The notes beneath the pieces are model-generated. The model had not been told where the DNA came from, searched no databases, and saw only the letters and a list, made by a program, of their open reading frames with translations. 64,000 nt of DNA from assembly GCF_900156815.1 (NCBI RefSeq), contig NZ_FTOT01000001.1, forward strand, positions 866,679-930,678, in the 5' to 3' direction. A program made the position numbers and the translations under genes. Origin of the DNA: Gemmobacter megaterium (GTDB lineage Bacteria; Pseudomonadota; Alphaproteobacteria; Rhodobacterales; Rhodobacteraceae). Shown piece by piece: positions 44,682 to 53,619 of this stretch. How positions within the stretch are numbered: position 1 is the stretch's first letter; the number at the start of each line of letters is the position of its first letter.

Positions 44682-45503
44682 ATGTCCGTCCTCGTCCTTG
44701 CTGACCTTCATCTCGACATGTGGCTCGAAGCCGGGATTGACCCGTTCCTTTGGCTTGCCCACGGCCAGTATGACGTCTTCGACGGGCTGATCATCGCGGG
44801 CGATCTGTCGAACAAGCCCAAGGTGCGCTGGCCGCATATGCTCGCGCATCTGAAGCGCTACATGCCCGCCGAGAAGATCTACATCCTGCCCGGCAACCAC
44901 GATTATTACGACCACGTCCTCGATGGTGACGATCGCCTTGCGGCTATCTGTGCTGATGCGGGTGTCCATTTTGCCCAGAAGTCGGAGTTTTTCATCGGCG
45001 GTTTGCGGTTTCTCTGCGCGACCCTCTGGACTGATTTCCAGCTGGACGAGGCACCGGAGTATGCAATGGAGGTCGTAGGGCGCCAGATGAACGACTATCG
45101 GTATATTCGCCTCGCATCGGAGGGTTATCGCAAGATCCGTCCCGCCGACACGGTCAGGGTTCATGCAGATCACCGCGCCTGGCTCGAAAGCCGGCTCGCC
45201 GAAGCCTATGATGGTCCGACAGTTGTGGTCACGCATCACTGCCCTCTACCGGAGCTGATCAGCGAGGGGCCGCGCGACGAGATGGATTTCGCCTACGGGT
45301 CTGACCTTGAACCGGTCATGACGAAATACAAGCCAGAAAGCTGGCTGTTCGGCCATACCCATTTGCAAAACAAGGGATTTGGCGGTGTGCGAACGCTGGT
45401 GCAGAACGTCTCGGTTGGCTACCCCGATCAGATTCATCCTGACAATCTGATGGGGTGCGTGATCCGGAGCCTCCGCGCCCTTCCACTCCCGCGCAAGCCC
45501 TGA
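44682..45503 (+). CDS. Calcineurin-like metallophosphoesterase 3
   Basis: The 273-residue paralogue has LVLADLHLDMW, IIAGDLSNK, ILPGNHDYYDHV, VVTHHCPLP and WLFGHTHLQN, with FLCATLWTDFQL like its neighbour. All metal ligands are present, so this copy is not decayed. A 70-nt gap separates it from the previous gene, the largest in the operon. Confidence 0.85.
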   Translation: MSVLVLADLHLDMWLEAGIDPFLWLAHGQYDVFDGLIIAGDLSNKPKVRWPHMLAHLKRYMPAEKIYILPGNHDYYDHVLDGDDRLAAICADAGVHFAQKSEFFIGGLRFLCATLWTDFQLDEAPEYAMEVVGRQMNDYRYIRLASEGYRKIRPADTVRVHADHRAWLESRLAEAYDGPTVVVTHHCPLPELISEGPRDEMDFAYGSDLEPVMTKYKPESWLFGHTHLQNKGFGGVRTLVQNVSVGYPDQIHPDNLMGCVIRSLRALPLPRKP

Positions 45504-45539
45504 GCTTGCCCTATCTCACCACACCTCAGCGGATGCCCA

Positions 45540-46376
45540 ATGAAGATCCTTGTCCTCGCCGACCTGCACCTTGATGAAATTGCTGACAATGCGGTGCTGC
45601 GCCGCCTGGGCGAGGAGATCGCGCTTGCGGGCCAGGAGGCCGATGCCCTGATCATTGCAGGCGACCTGACGGAACACGCAGCGCAGAGATGGCCGAACGC
45701 AATCAAATGGTTGGGCGCACATTATCCATCCAAGCAGACCGTAATTCTCCCGGGCAACCACGACTATTATGGTGGCAACCTCGATACGCTGGACGCCGAT
45801 CTGGACCGGATCTGCCGTGAAGCCGGGTGCGGTTTCGGACAGTGCCGCCGGATGGATCTGGGCGACACGCGCATTCTGATGACGACGCTCTGGACCGACA
45901 TGCGCCTCTTCGAGGCGGGAGGAGAGGCAGCAGTCGAGGATTCACTTTGGAACGCGCGGATGATGCCGGATTACGGGTATGACGCGATCACCACTGGCGC
46001 CCCTGAACGGGAACTCGAGCCAGAGGATACCATCGCCGTCCACGAACGGCAAAAATCCTGGCTGATCTCGGAACTGGCGAAACCCTGGCCCGGCAAGACC
46101 GTGGTGATCACGCACCACGCCCCTTCAGCGGCGGTGTCCGGCGCAATGTCGCCGCTGTCGCCCTGCTTCACCAGCGATCTGGATGACCTGATCGACCGCT
46201 ACAGGCCTGATGCCTGGATCTTCGGCCATACCCATCGGCCTGCGGAACTGCGGATGCCGGGTGGCACCCTGCTGCGGAACGTCTCGGTCGGGTATGAGAA
46301 CGAGTTCCGCAGCGCAGATATCGGAGATCGGGCCCGGCAAGGGCTGATCGACCTGAAACAGGTTGCAGGAGGATGA
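45540..46376 (+). CDS. Calcineurin-like metallophosphoesterase 4
   Basis: The 278-residue paralogue has LVLADLHLDEI, IIAGDLTEHA, ILPGNHDYYGG, VITHHAPSA and WIFGHTHRPAE, with ILMTTLWTDMRL. It is the last gene of the cluster, 109 nt before mqsR. Retaining four intact phosphoesterases together is unusual and argues for distinct substrates or a hetero-oligomeric enzyme. Confidence 0.85.
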   Translation: MKILVLADLHLDEIADNAVLRRLGEEIALAGQEADALIIAGDLTEHAAQRWPNAIKWLGAHYPSKQTVILPGNHDYYGGNLDTLDADLDRICREAGCGFGQCRRMDLGDTRILMTTLWTDMRLFEAGGEAAVEDSLWNARMMPDYGYDAITTGAPERELEPEDTIAVHERQKSWLISELAKPWPGKTVVITHHAPSAAVSGAMSPLSPCFTSDLDDLIDRYRPDAWIFGHTHRPAELRMPGGTLLRNVSVGYENEFRSADIGDRARQGLIDLKQVAGG

Positions 46377-46468
46377 CCGAGGGCCTGACAACCGGCAATG
46401 CACCGGACATCTGCTTCTGCGACACTCGTTCACTGAAGGGGGCAGCCGAAGCGATGGACTTGATCTTA

Positions 46469-46481
46469 CACCATAGTGGTG
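46469..46481. promoter_or_regulatory. Palindromic operator before mqsR
   Basis: CACCATAGTGGTG has perfect 5-bp arms around TAG and ends 4 nt before the mqsR ATG. Its place and symmetry fit binding by the MqsA dimer for autorepression, although the sequence differs from the E. coli MqsA site (AACCT/AGGTT). Confidence 0.5.
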
Positions 46482-46485
46482 CAAT

Positions 46486-46815
46486 ATGACCGACAAGAAG
46501 AAGCCGACCTACGATCTGAAATCCATTCAGGACGCCGCCTCAACCATGTCGGTCACCCGCGCGGTCCTAAACGGGGCGGCGGAGCTGGGGATGACCCGAC
46601 GGGAAATTGAGGAGGTTATTCTTAGCCTTACCCGCAAGGACTTCTACAAATCCGTCACGAGTTTCGCAAACCACACGGTCTGGATGGATGTCTATCACGG
46701 GAAGGCAGAGATCGAGTGGAATGGTGAGGTGGCGGCGGTGACGATCTACATCAAGTTCGTGCAGGATGTGCTGGCCGAATTCAGCCTTACCTCCTTCAAG
46801 GAGAAGCGGGAATGA
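46486..46815 (+). CDS. mqsR: MqsR-family mRNA interferase toxin
   Basis: MqsR cleaves mRNA (at GCU in E. coli) and slows growth. The 109-residue protein matches the family along its length: TYDLKSIQDAASTMSVTRAV, LGMTRREIEEVILSL, RKDFYKSVTSFANHTVWMDV and YHGKAEIEW...YIKF with the end FSLTSFKEKRE. Toxin-first gene order and a 4-nt overlap with mqsA are as in the E. coli locus. Confidence 0.9.
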   Translation: MTDKKKPTYDLKSIQDAASTMSVTRAVLNGAAELGMTRREIEEVILSLTRKDFYKSVTSFANHTVWMDVYHGKAEIEWNGEVAAVTIYIKFVQDVLAEFSLTSFKEKRE

Positions 46816-47255
46816 CAACGCAGGAAATGAGCCGGAAGCACCCGGTCAGCGGCAAGGATCTGCTGCGAGGTGAGCGCGAAATTACCCTGACCTTCCGGGG
46901 GCAGATGATGCGGGTGATGATGCCGGGGTGGTATGCTGCGGATGACCTGACGGGGGATGACGGGCTCCACGATCCTGCCGACATGAAGATCTCTGACCGC
47001 GCATTGAACAGCCTCAAGGCACAGGCAGCCGGATTGCTGATCCCCGCCGAGGTGAAAAGCATCCGCAAGCGGCTGCGGATCACGCAGCGCGAGGCCGGAA
47101 CGATTATCGGCGGTGGGCCGAATGCCTTCCAGAAATACGAAACGGGCGACATTCTGGTCAGCAAGGCCATCGACACGGCTCTGCGTCTGCTGGCGCGGGA
47201 TCCGGCCAGGCTGCAGGAACTTCGGGCAGAAGACCCGGCTGCTCGCGGGGGGTGA
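46812..47255 (+). CDS. mqsA: MqsA-like antitoxin without zinc cysteines
   Basis: The 147-residue protein has the C-terminal MqsA helix-turn-helix (IRKRLRITQREAGTIIGGGP, NAFQKYETG) and the MqsA-like middle. The usual N-terminal zinc ribbon is changed: there are no cysteines (MTTQEMSRKHPVSGKDLLRG, EREITLTFRGQMM). The N-terminal half would normally hold the toxin, so the toxin contact must be stabilised differently. It starts within the mqsR stop (ATGA). Confidence 0.85.
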   Translation: MTTQEMSRKHPVSGKDLLRGEREITLTFRGQMMRVMMPGWYAADDLTGDDGLHDPADMKISDRALNSLKAQAAGLLIPAEVKSIRKRLRITQREAGTIIGGGPNAFQKYETGDILVSKAIDTALRLLARDPARLQELRAEDPAARGG

Positions 47256-47374
47256 CCAGTCCTTCGCCGAAGCCGATGTGGCAGGCCAGATGCTTGACCC
47301 CACCGCCTAGTATGAGGCAGGCAATTGAGCCTTGTCAGGTCTGGTTCGACTGTTTCAGTCCCTTAAGTCGCGCC

Positions 47375-47636
47375 TCAATCGTCGATCAGGCTGATGTTGT
47401 CCGAGCCAGCTTTGTGCCGTCGGCCTGCGCGGCGACCGGCACGCTCGGATCGGTCCTTGCCCTCGCCATTCAATGCGCGTTCCGCCAGAGAAGGCGTTGG
47501 ATGATCGGGGAAGCCCTCGCCGTAGTGCTGAATCATCGCCATATATCGAAGCCCTAACCAGTGCGATTTCCCAGTTCTCCAGGGTATTTCCCCGGCGGCG
47601 CTTGATCTTTTTGCCGCCGCCGTCTTGAATATCCAT
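47375..47636 (-). pseudogene. Small frameshifted gene remnant
   Basis: Two overlapping minus-strand frames together give a coherent small protein: MDIQDGGGKKIKRRRGNTLE then NWEIALVRA in one frame, and YMAMIQHYGEGFPDHPTPSL to SDNISLIDD in the next. A single-base shift near GGTTAGGGCTTCG would explain it. The family is not recognised. The remainder of 47256-47742 shows nothing further. Confidence 0.35.
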
Positions 47637-47742
47637 CCGCAAGCCTCCCAAGGCGTGAGCGTGAATCCATTGCACCCATATCTATCGCTCACCCGCGTCT
47701 CATCCCACATCAAACCACGACCCGTTGCGCCCGGAAAGTCCC

Positions 47743-49257
47743 ATGGCCCGCAAACCAGCCCTCTCCACGGAATCCCTTACCGCCCTCGGCGCGGAAAAGC
47801 TGGCCGAACTCGTCCTCGATGAGGCGCAGGCGAATGCCGGTTTCAAGCGGCGCGTGAATGCGGCGCTTGCCGGCAAAACCGGACCGGAGGCCATCGCGAA
47901 GCTGATCGACCGGCGGCTCTCGGGGCTTGAGCGGGCGCGCGCCTTCATCGATTGGGACAAGGCGCGCGCCTTCCAGGGTGATCTGCAGGGGCTGTGCGAC
48001 AGCATCGTCAAGGAGCTTTGCCCGGCCGATGCCGATCTCGGGGCATCGCGGCTGATCCGCTTCATCGCGACCCACGACCAGGTCTTCCAGCGTGTCGACG
48101 ATTCCTCCGGCAAACTCCAGGACATCTACTGGGAGGCCATAGAGGCCACGGGTCCGGTTTCTGCCCGGCTTTCAGCCACGGATCTGCCGCAGTTCATCAT
48201 GGTCGCGCTTGGCGAGACGGAACACGGATACCTGAAGCCGGTTGCCGAACGGGTTGTGCCGCATCTCCCGTCCGAGGTGCTGGCCGCTTGGGATGTCGAC
48301 CTTTCTGAAAGGATCGCCGAGCGTGACTCGGATGAGGCAGGCCAGCGCGCGCGGGAGCGCTGGTTCCATTCAATGACCAGGCAATGGCGGGAGATCCGGC
48401 AGATGATCGCGGCCGCATCCGGCGATCTGGACCGGCTGATCCTCATTGAGACGGAAAAGCCAGAAAGGGATCGCGACACGCTCGATATCGCGCGCCGCTT
48501 GCTGGATGCGGAGCGACCCGCCGAGGCGCTCGACTGGGTGCGGCGCGGAGGCCCCCAAACGCATCTGCGGCCCTTCGGTATCGAGGGTGAGGACGAGGAT
48601 CCGCCGGATCGCAGCCCTCTGGTTCGGCAGTCCGAACTCGAGGCGCGGATATTGCGGGCGCTGGACCGCATGCCGGAGGCGCTGGCACTCCTGTGGGACC
48701 GCTTCCGCGACACGCTCGCACCGGCCCTGCTGCGGGCGCATCTGAAGATGCTACCGGATTTCGAGGATATGGAGGCGGAAGAGCGGGCCATGACCTTGGC
48801 CTTGGAGCATCCGGACACCATGGCCGCGCTGAACTTCCTTCTCGCATGGCAGCGCCGGGATCTGGCGGCTCAGCTTGTTGTGGCGAGGCATGCGGAATGG
48901 CAGGGCCGTGACTGGCACATCCTGCCCGAGGTTGCGGAACAGCTGCAGCATGAGCAACCGCTGGCGGCGAGCATTCTGTTCCGGGCCCTTCTCGACGATA
49001 TCCTGGGTCGAGCGCGATCCAAGGCTTATGGGCACGGGGCGAAGTATCTGCGCCAGCTTGATCTGCTTGCTGCCGGGGCGGATGCGGATCCTGCGCGTCC
49101 TGTCGATTTCGATGCTCATGAGGCGTATCGCGCGAAGCTCCGCACCGATCACGGACGAAAATCCGGGTTCTGGGCGCGGTTCGGCGAACCCCTGTCTGCC
49201 CCGAAATCCGAGCCCTCCTGGCGGGGACGGCGGCCGCTCTGGACCTCTGACAGCTGA
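47743..49257 (+). CDS. DUF6880 family protein
   Basis: The 504-residue protein starts MARKPALSTESLTALGAEKL and continues with long helical repeats (ERARAFIDWDKARAFQGDLQ, LEARILRALDRMPEALALLW), ending in a helix-rich domain (AEWQGRDWHILPEVAEQL, RARSKAYGHGAKYLRQL). I recognise this as DUF6880, a large family of unknown function often found in alphaproteobacterial islands. Fragments of a second copy remain at 26839-26964 and 31845-31900. A scaffold role is only guessed from the helical repeats. Confidence 0.75.
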   Translation: MARKPALSTESLTALGAEKLAELVLDEAQANAGFKRRVNAALAGKTGPEAIAKLIDRRLSGLERARAFIDWDKARAFQGDLQGLCDSIVKELCPADADLGASRLIRFIATHDQVFQRVDDSSGKLQDIYWEAIEATGPVSARLSATDLPQFIMVALGETEHGYLKPVAERVVPHLPSEVLAAWDVDLSERIAERDSDEAGQRARERWFHSMTRQWREIRQMIAAASGDLDRLILIETEKPERDRDTLDIARRLLDAERPAEALDWVRRGGPQTHLRPFGIEGEDEDPPDRSPLVRQSELEARILRALDRMPEALALLWDRFRDTLAPALLRAHLKMLPDFEDMEAEERAMTLALEHPDTMAALNFLLAWQRRDLAAQLVVARHAEWQGRDWHILPEVAEQLQHEQPLAASILFRALLDDILGRARSKAYGHGAKYLRQLDLLAAGADADPARPVDFDAHEAYRAKLRTDHGRKSGFWARFGEPLSAPKSEPSWRGRRPLWTSDS

Positions 49258-49288
49258 TCGGCTGTGTAACCGAAAACGGTATTGCGGC
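49233..49288. repeat. 56-nt direct repeat (second copy)
   Basis: It matches 31845-31900 at about 51 of 56 positions, covering the last eight codons of the DUF6880 gene and about 30 nt beyond. The two copies bracket the vapBC-distal segment with the restriction operon, second hipA, phosphoesterase cluster and mqsRA. Confidence 0.7.
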
Positions 49289-49783
49289 CTGAAGCATGCA
49301 CCCGTGTCGATCTCAGACGAAGGCTGCCGAAAAGGGAAGCAGATCACTTGCTCAAAGAACAAGGTCGGGCGCTCCGGCGGCACATGATATATGCGCAAAA
49401 CCGTTTGACTGGGACGCCGCCATTATCGAAGTCCTAAGCCTAACTTCGTATGACAATGTTTCCGATGATGATGGCGCCGCACCCATGCCCGATCAGGTCG
49501 CGGACCAGATAGGGCAGGTTAGCAGCCAGGAAACGGTTTTACCTTGCACTGTAGGGCTCCTTCCCGTCGCCATTATCTGCTTCATCCATAGTCTGCGATA
49601 TGTGAAACCTGACCGTCTCCATAAAAATATGCCGCAAGTTGGCCTACATTTCCTCCATGCGGGGTTCGGAAAAATTAATTCAACACATTGAACTTCAAGA
49701 GATATATCTGGCGCTCTAAAATAATTTCGAGAAAACGAAAATAATCCGAGCATTCGAGAAATCCGGTTCCTATAGAATGGTCT
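49289..49783. other. Gene-poor stretch
   Basis: About 495 nt hold no convincing gene. The 3' part (49670-49783) is AT-rich (AATAATTTCGAGAAAACGAA) and probably contains the promoter of the recombinase module. Confidence 0.4.
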
Positions 49784-50266
49784 ATGGGACACCGCGCTTC
49801 GATATATGCCTCTACGCACCCGGTCACGCGCAGTGATCTGAAACGCCATCTGGTGGCGTCCACTCGTGTGGTCACGGCCTATATCGAAGCGATCCAGTGT
49901 CGGGAGCTTCCCGGCGACCGTGTTGATCTGGTCGATCTTTGGCGTCGAATGTGGGGCATCGATCACGTCCCGATTGATATGGTGGCGGTCATGCAAAGGC
50001 CGCTGTTTACCGTCGATCAGGTGGCGGAGATGGTCAATGTGACCAGCCATACGATCCGGCGGGCCGGTAACGGCTTCGATCGGAAATGGAATCTTCCGGA
50101 ACACGTGGACCTCGGTGAGCGTGTCCGCAGATACCTGCCGCTTCACATCCATTCATGGATCAACCGCTCCGCGCCAGAGCCGTGGCTCGTGCGGCGTCGT
50201 GGTCCGTTGGGGCCGATGGGGCTTACCCTAAAGAATGCGAAACCCGAGCTTCAGAGGGGCGCATAA
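49784..50266 (+). CDS. HTH protein of the recombinase module
   Basis: The 160-residue protein has a MerR/excisionase-like helix-turn-helix at about residues 70-95 (RPLFTVDQVAEMVNVTSHTI, RRAG), preceded by a helical domain (RVVTAYIEAIQCRELPGDRV, DLVDLWRRMWGI). It stands directly upstream of two recombinase-like genes on the same strand and could act as their excisionase or repressor. The exact family is not recognised. Confidence 0.65.
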   Translation: MGHRASIYASTHPVTRSDLKRHLVASTRVVTAYIEAIQCRELPGDRVDLVDLWRRMWGIDHVPIDMVAVMQRPLFTVDQVAEMVNVTSHTIRRAGNGFDRKWNLPEHVDLGERVRRYLPLHIHSWINRSAPEPWLVRRRGPLGPMGLTLKNAKPELQRGA

Positions 50267-50301
50267 CACAACAACGAACACATCTGAAAACAACGAAAAA
50301 T

Positions 50302-50397
50302 ATGACGAACACCCGGCCTCTTTCGGCGCGGGAAAAGCCACGGGTGTTTGTCATTCCTCTGAAATCAATCGACAAACCTGGAAATAGCGAACAATGA
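50302..50397 (+). CDS. 31-codon leader ORF ahead of the recombinase
   Basis: ATG at 50302 opens a 31-residue frame (MTNTRPLSAREKPRVFVIPL...NSEQ) whose TGA overlaps the recombinase ATG (ATGA at 50394). The ORF also contains an inverted repeat: 50303-50315 pairs with 50341-50353 in 12 of 13 positions. A translated leader with a hairpin and stop-start coupling suggests translational control of the recombinase. Confidence 0.4.
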   Translation: MTNTRPLSAREKPRVFVIPLKSIDKPGNSEQ

Positions 50398-52208
50398 AGC
50401 ACAGCTTTCCTACCCCGCCCGCGCCGTTGTATCCCGTGATGCATGACGGGGCCAAAAACATGCAGGATGTTCTGATCTGGATCCAGACCACGCATCCCTA
50501 CGCTCATGCGACCATCATCGACTACAAAGCCCAAATCGCGCGCATTCCAGAAATCTTCGGCGTCAACAGCCTGCGCGACGTCGCTGCGGATGCGGACCTG
50601 TTCGATCCGCGCCAGAAACAGAACCGCTATCCCGCCGAGCATTTCCGGACATATGATGCATGGTTGCGTTGGTCGGGCAAAATCGTCGGCGTGCTGCGCA
50701 GATTCCATGGAGAGGCGGATGCGAGTAGGGAGCGCCGTGAGCTTCGGGATATATGGTCTCACCTGATCGACATCGCGAGCCTTCAGGTGGGGGTGGGCAC
50801 CGGCCGTTCTCCGAAGATGCTGATCCCGGTGCATGTGCTGGCCGACGAGGCGCGTAAGGCCGCGGTTGACCCCAACGCCCTGACCGAGGAATGGCTTGCC
50901 GGTCTTGCAGATCACTTGCCTGTTGCCCGGCGGGCCTCTGTTCGGCGGGCGCTTAAGACCCTCCATATCATGGCGTCTCTGTCTCCGGAAATCGCCGCGA
51001 TGCTGCCAATGGAGACGCTGCCGATGTCGGCGCAGGCCCGCCGCGCGAAGCAATACGAATTGCCTGAACCCCTGGCGCGTCTGGCGGACAGCCTGATCGA
51101 GAAAAGCGTATCCGGCTCTTATGATCCGATCGAAGAGGTTTGGAACGACCGCCTCGCACCTGAGACGCTGGCGGTCAGGCGCGCGGCCCTGCGCAAGTAT
51201 CTGGGGACAGCGGTCGCCCATGACATCATCCCGCGCGATTGCCATGACCTGACGCAGGCTTTAGCGGAGGATGTCTTCTACAAGGTTGTCCGGGCGTTAA
51301 GCCGGGAGACGGATCCGGCACGCAAGATCACCGCCCGCAGTCTGCGCCAATATGTCGGTGTTTGGATGATCCTCGGATCCGTGCTCGGTGTTCCGGTGGA
51401 TTTCATGAAAGACAGCATGCAAAACAACGCGACGCTGAAGAAGGGACGCGAAGAGCAGAAAACAATGCCGCGGGAGACACGGGATTTCTGCGTCGCGCTG
51501 CTGCGGGATCGGAGAAAGGAGATGATCTTCAGGTCGATGCACCTGCGTTTCAAAGAGCATGCCGAAAGGATCCTGGCGGGAGAGGAGCCGGTGACCGGCT
51601 TTACAGAGGAGCACATTGTCCAGTTCGGCATGTTGGCCGCCTATTCGGCGATCGCTTTGTGGGGGATACCGCTTCGTATCGAGAATATGCGGAGCCTGCG
51701 TCATCTGGGGCCGCGTCCGAATCTCGTGTTGCCGCAGCGCGCCCGCCAAAAGGCCAGGCTTCAGATTCCGAAAGAGGCGGTCAAAAACCGGGTCGACATC
51801 AATGCGCATCTGGCGGAGGGACCTACGCGTGGCTTGGAGGTCGTCGAGTGGTATCTCGAGCACATCCGGCCCAGGGTTCCCTGGGCGAGCCGTTCCGAAT
51901 ACCTGTTTCCTGGGTATAAAGGGCAGAGGATCAGCGATAGGTCTTTGCGCAACTGGCTCCAGCATCATGCGCGGGATCTCGGCATTCCGATGTCGCCGCA
52001 CAACTATCGGCATGGCCTTGCGTCGTTGTGGCTGCGCAGCCGCCCGGGGGACTACAGCGGCGCGGCGCGTCTGTTGTGTAACTCTCCGGCCACCGTCAGG
52101 ACCTATTACGCCTGGATCGATCACGATGCGGAAATGGTGAATGTTCAGGCCGAAGTGGCCAGGCAGGCGGGTTTCCGCCTCAAGGGTGATGGGGATATCC
52201 ATGGGTGA
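50394..52208 (+). CDS. Tyrosine-recombinase-like protein A (604 aa)
   Basis: The C-terminal third carries tyrosine recombinase signatures: the first arginine box (ALWGIPLRIENMRSLRHLG), the H-x-x-R box (MSPHNYRHGLASLWL) and the nucleophile region (LLCNSPATVRTYYAWID). The long N-terminal part (residues 1-350) is a helical DNA-binding region unlike short phage integrases. Its end overlaps the next gene by 8 nt, so the two recombinases are made together, reminiscent of RIT or GInt elements with several contiguous recombinases. Confidence 0.75.
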   Translation: MKHSFPTPPAPLYPVMHDGAKNMQDVLIWIQTTHPYAHATIIDYKAQIARIPEIFGVNSLRDVAADADLFDPRQKQNRYPAEHFRTYDAWLRWSGKIVGVLRRFHGEADASRERRELRDIWSHLIDIASLQVGVGTGRSPKMLIPVHVLADEARKAAVDPNALTEEWLAGLADHLPVARRASVRRALKTLHIMASLSPEIAAMLPMETLPMSAQARRAKQYELPEPLARLADSLIEKSVSGSYDPIEEVWNDRLAPETLAVRRAALRKYLGTAVAHDIIPRDCHDLTQALAEDVFYKVVRALSRETDPARKITARSLRQYVGVWMILGSVLGVPVDFMKDSMQNNATLKKGREEQKTMPRETRDFCVALLRDRRKEMIFRSMHLRFKEHAERILAGEEPVTGFTEEHIVQFGMLAAYSAIALWGIPLRIENMRSLRHLGPRPNLVLPQRARQKARLQIPKEAVKNRVDINAHLAEGPTRGLEVVEWYLEHIRPRVPWASRSEYLFPGYKGQRISDRSLRNWLQHHARDLGIPMSPHNYRHGLASLWLRSRPGDYSGAARLLCNSPATVRTYYAWIDHDAEMVNVQAEVARQAGFRLKGDGDIHG

Positions 52209-53619
52209 CAGGATCCCGACCACCGGGTGGGGGATTGCCCGGATTTGCGAGATTTTCCGCGCAGAACATTGGGGGGATCTGCGCGGTGAGGATATCGGGC
52301 CGATGCTTCTCGACGGTCGGATCGCCGCCCAGGAGCTTCATGACCTGAACACGTTCCTCAGCCTGTATGCGACCTGCCAGAGCGGGGCTGCCGCGCCGCC
52401 GCTGTCTCGCCTGCTGGAGCAATGGGGCGTCACCAAACTGCAGAGCATGCGCCGCGGTATGTGGGCGATCTTCGATGGCCATCCGCTTCTGCGCGAGATC
52501 GATGCCCTGATCGCAGAAAAGGTTCAACCGGCCGCCACGAAGTATGCCGCCTACAAGACGCGCGCCCGGAAATTTTCGGTGTATCCTGAGGAGTTGCCAG
52601 ATTCCTGGAGGGCGGCTCTGGAGCGGATGGCCGAGGGCATGCCGGGGCTCGCCTGCATCGAAGGCAAACGCCAACCCGCACCCGTGCCGTCGATGCAGGT
52701 GACCACGCGCACGAAGGTGTGCGAGTTTGTTCTGGCGGCGCGTGAGGCCGGAATTCCGGAAGAGATGAGCGTTGAGGCGGCGATTGCCTACGAACGATCG
52801 CTGTTCGGCAGAGAACGGCTGCTGTCTCCCGTGACGCTCAAATCGGCCATCCGTCAGGTGGGCGAGTTCGCGCGATATATCGGCGCACCGGATGCTGTGC
52901 TGACGCATCTCGCGGAGAGGGTGCGGTATCATGAGCGGCGGGCCAGTGGATACACGCCAATCAAGGAATCCAAGGTGCTGGCACTGCCCACCTACGAGGA
53001 TGTCTTCGGTATGGCCTTTGACCTGTTGGGGGCATCCGAAAGAACAAAGAATGCGAAACAGGCACAGTTCAGGCGCAATGCGGCCGTTGCGATTACATTG
53101 TTCTGCCCATTTCCGCTCCGAGTTGCCGATACTGTGATGAGGTTCGGCAAGGAAATCACATGGGACGGACAGGTGTATCGTTTCGATCTCGTGCTTTCGA
53201 AGGATAGGCGGCGTTATACCGCACCAATCCTGCCGCTTTTCGGGTTTTTCATCGATCAAATGATCCTGCAAGGTGCGGCGGTGGAGCATTTGCAGGATTT
53301 GCGCGATTCCTGCTTCCGGAAAAAGCGTCATCTGTTTGTGACTTACGACGGCCGGGTGCCGCACGCACGATACGTCAGTCATCTCTGGAGCCAGGTTATG
53401 GGCACCGGAAATCATGCGGCCCGGACGAAACTCCACGATGAATTTGGACGCTTGGGGTCGCGTGGCGTGGACCTTGCCATGCGGGCTTGCGGACAGCGCA
53501 GCGAGAAAACCGCCGAAGCCTATCGGACCCGCGCTTTCCAGATGCTGGCCGTCGAGAAGGCCCATGCCGATATGGTCGGGGAGATTACCGATGCAGAATG
53601 GATAGAGTTCTTCGAATGA
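52201..53619 (+). CDS. Tyrosine-recombinase-like protein B (472 aa), degenerate catalytic box
   Basis: The protein has a recognisable first arginine box (FCPFPLRVADTVMRFGKEIT) and a terminal YRTRAFQ region after CGQRSEKTAEAYR. The usual H-x-x-R box is replaced by LHDEFGRLGSRGVDLA, so catalysis may be impaired or altered. It is coupled to recombinase A by an 8-nt overlap. One partner with a weak catalytic centre suggests a hetero-oligomeric recombinase or a DNA-binding subunit. Confidence 0.65.
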   Translation: MGDRIPTTGWGIARICEIFRAEHWGDLRGEDIGPMLLDGRIAAQELHDLNTFLSLYATCQSGAAAPPLSRLLEQWGVTKLQSMRRGMWAIFDGHPLLREIDALIAEKVQPAATKYAAYKTRARKFSVYPEELPDSWRAALERMAEGMPGLACIEGKRQPAPVPSMQVTTRTKVCEFVLAAREAGIPEEMSVEAAIAYERSLFGRERLLSPVTLKSAIRQVGEFARYIGAPDAVLTHLAERVRYHERRASGYTPIKESKVLALPTYEDVFGMAFDLLGASERTKNAKQAQFRRNAAVAITLFCPFPLRVADTVMRFGKEITWDGQVYRFDLVLSKDRRRYTAPILPLFGFFIDQMILQGAAVEHLQDLRDSCFRKKRHLFVTYDGRVPHARYVSHLWSQVMGTGNHAARTKLHDEFGRLGSRGVDLAMRACGQRSEKTAEAYRTRAFQMLAVEKAHADMVGEITDAEWIEFFE

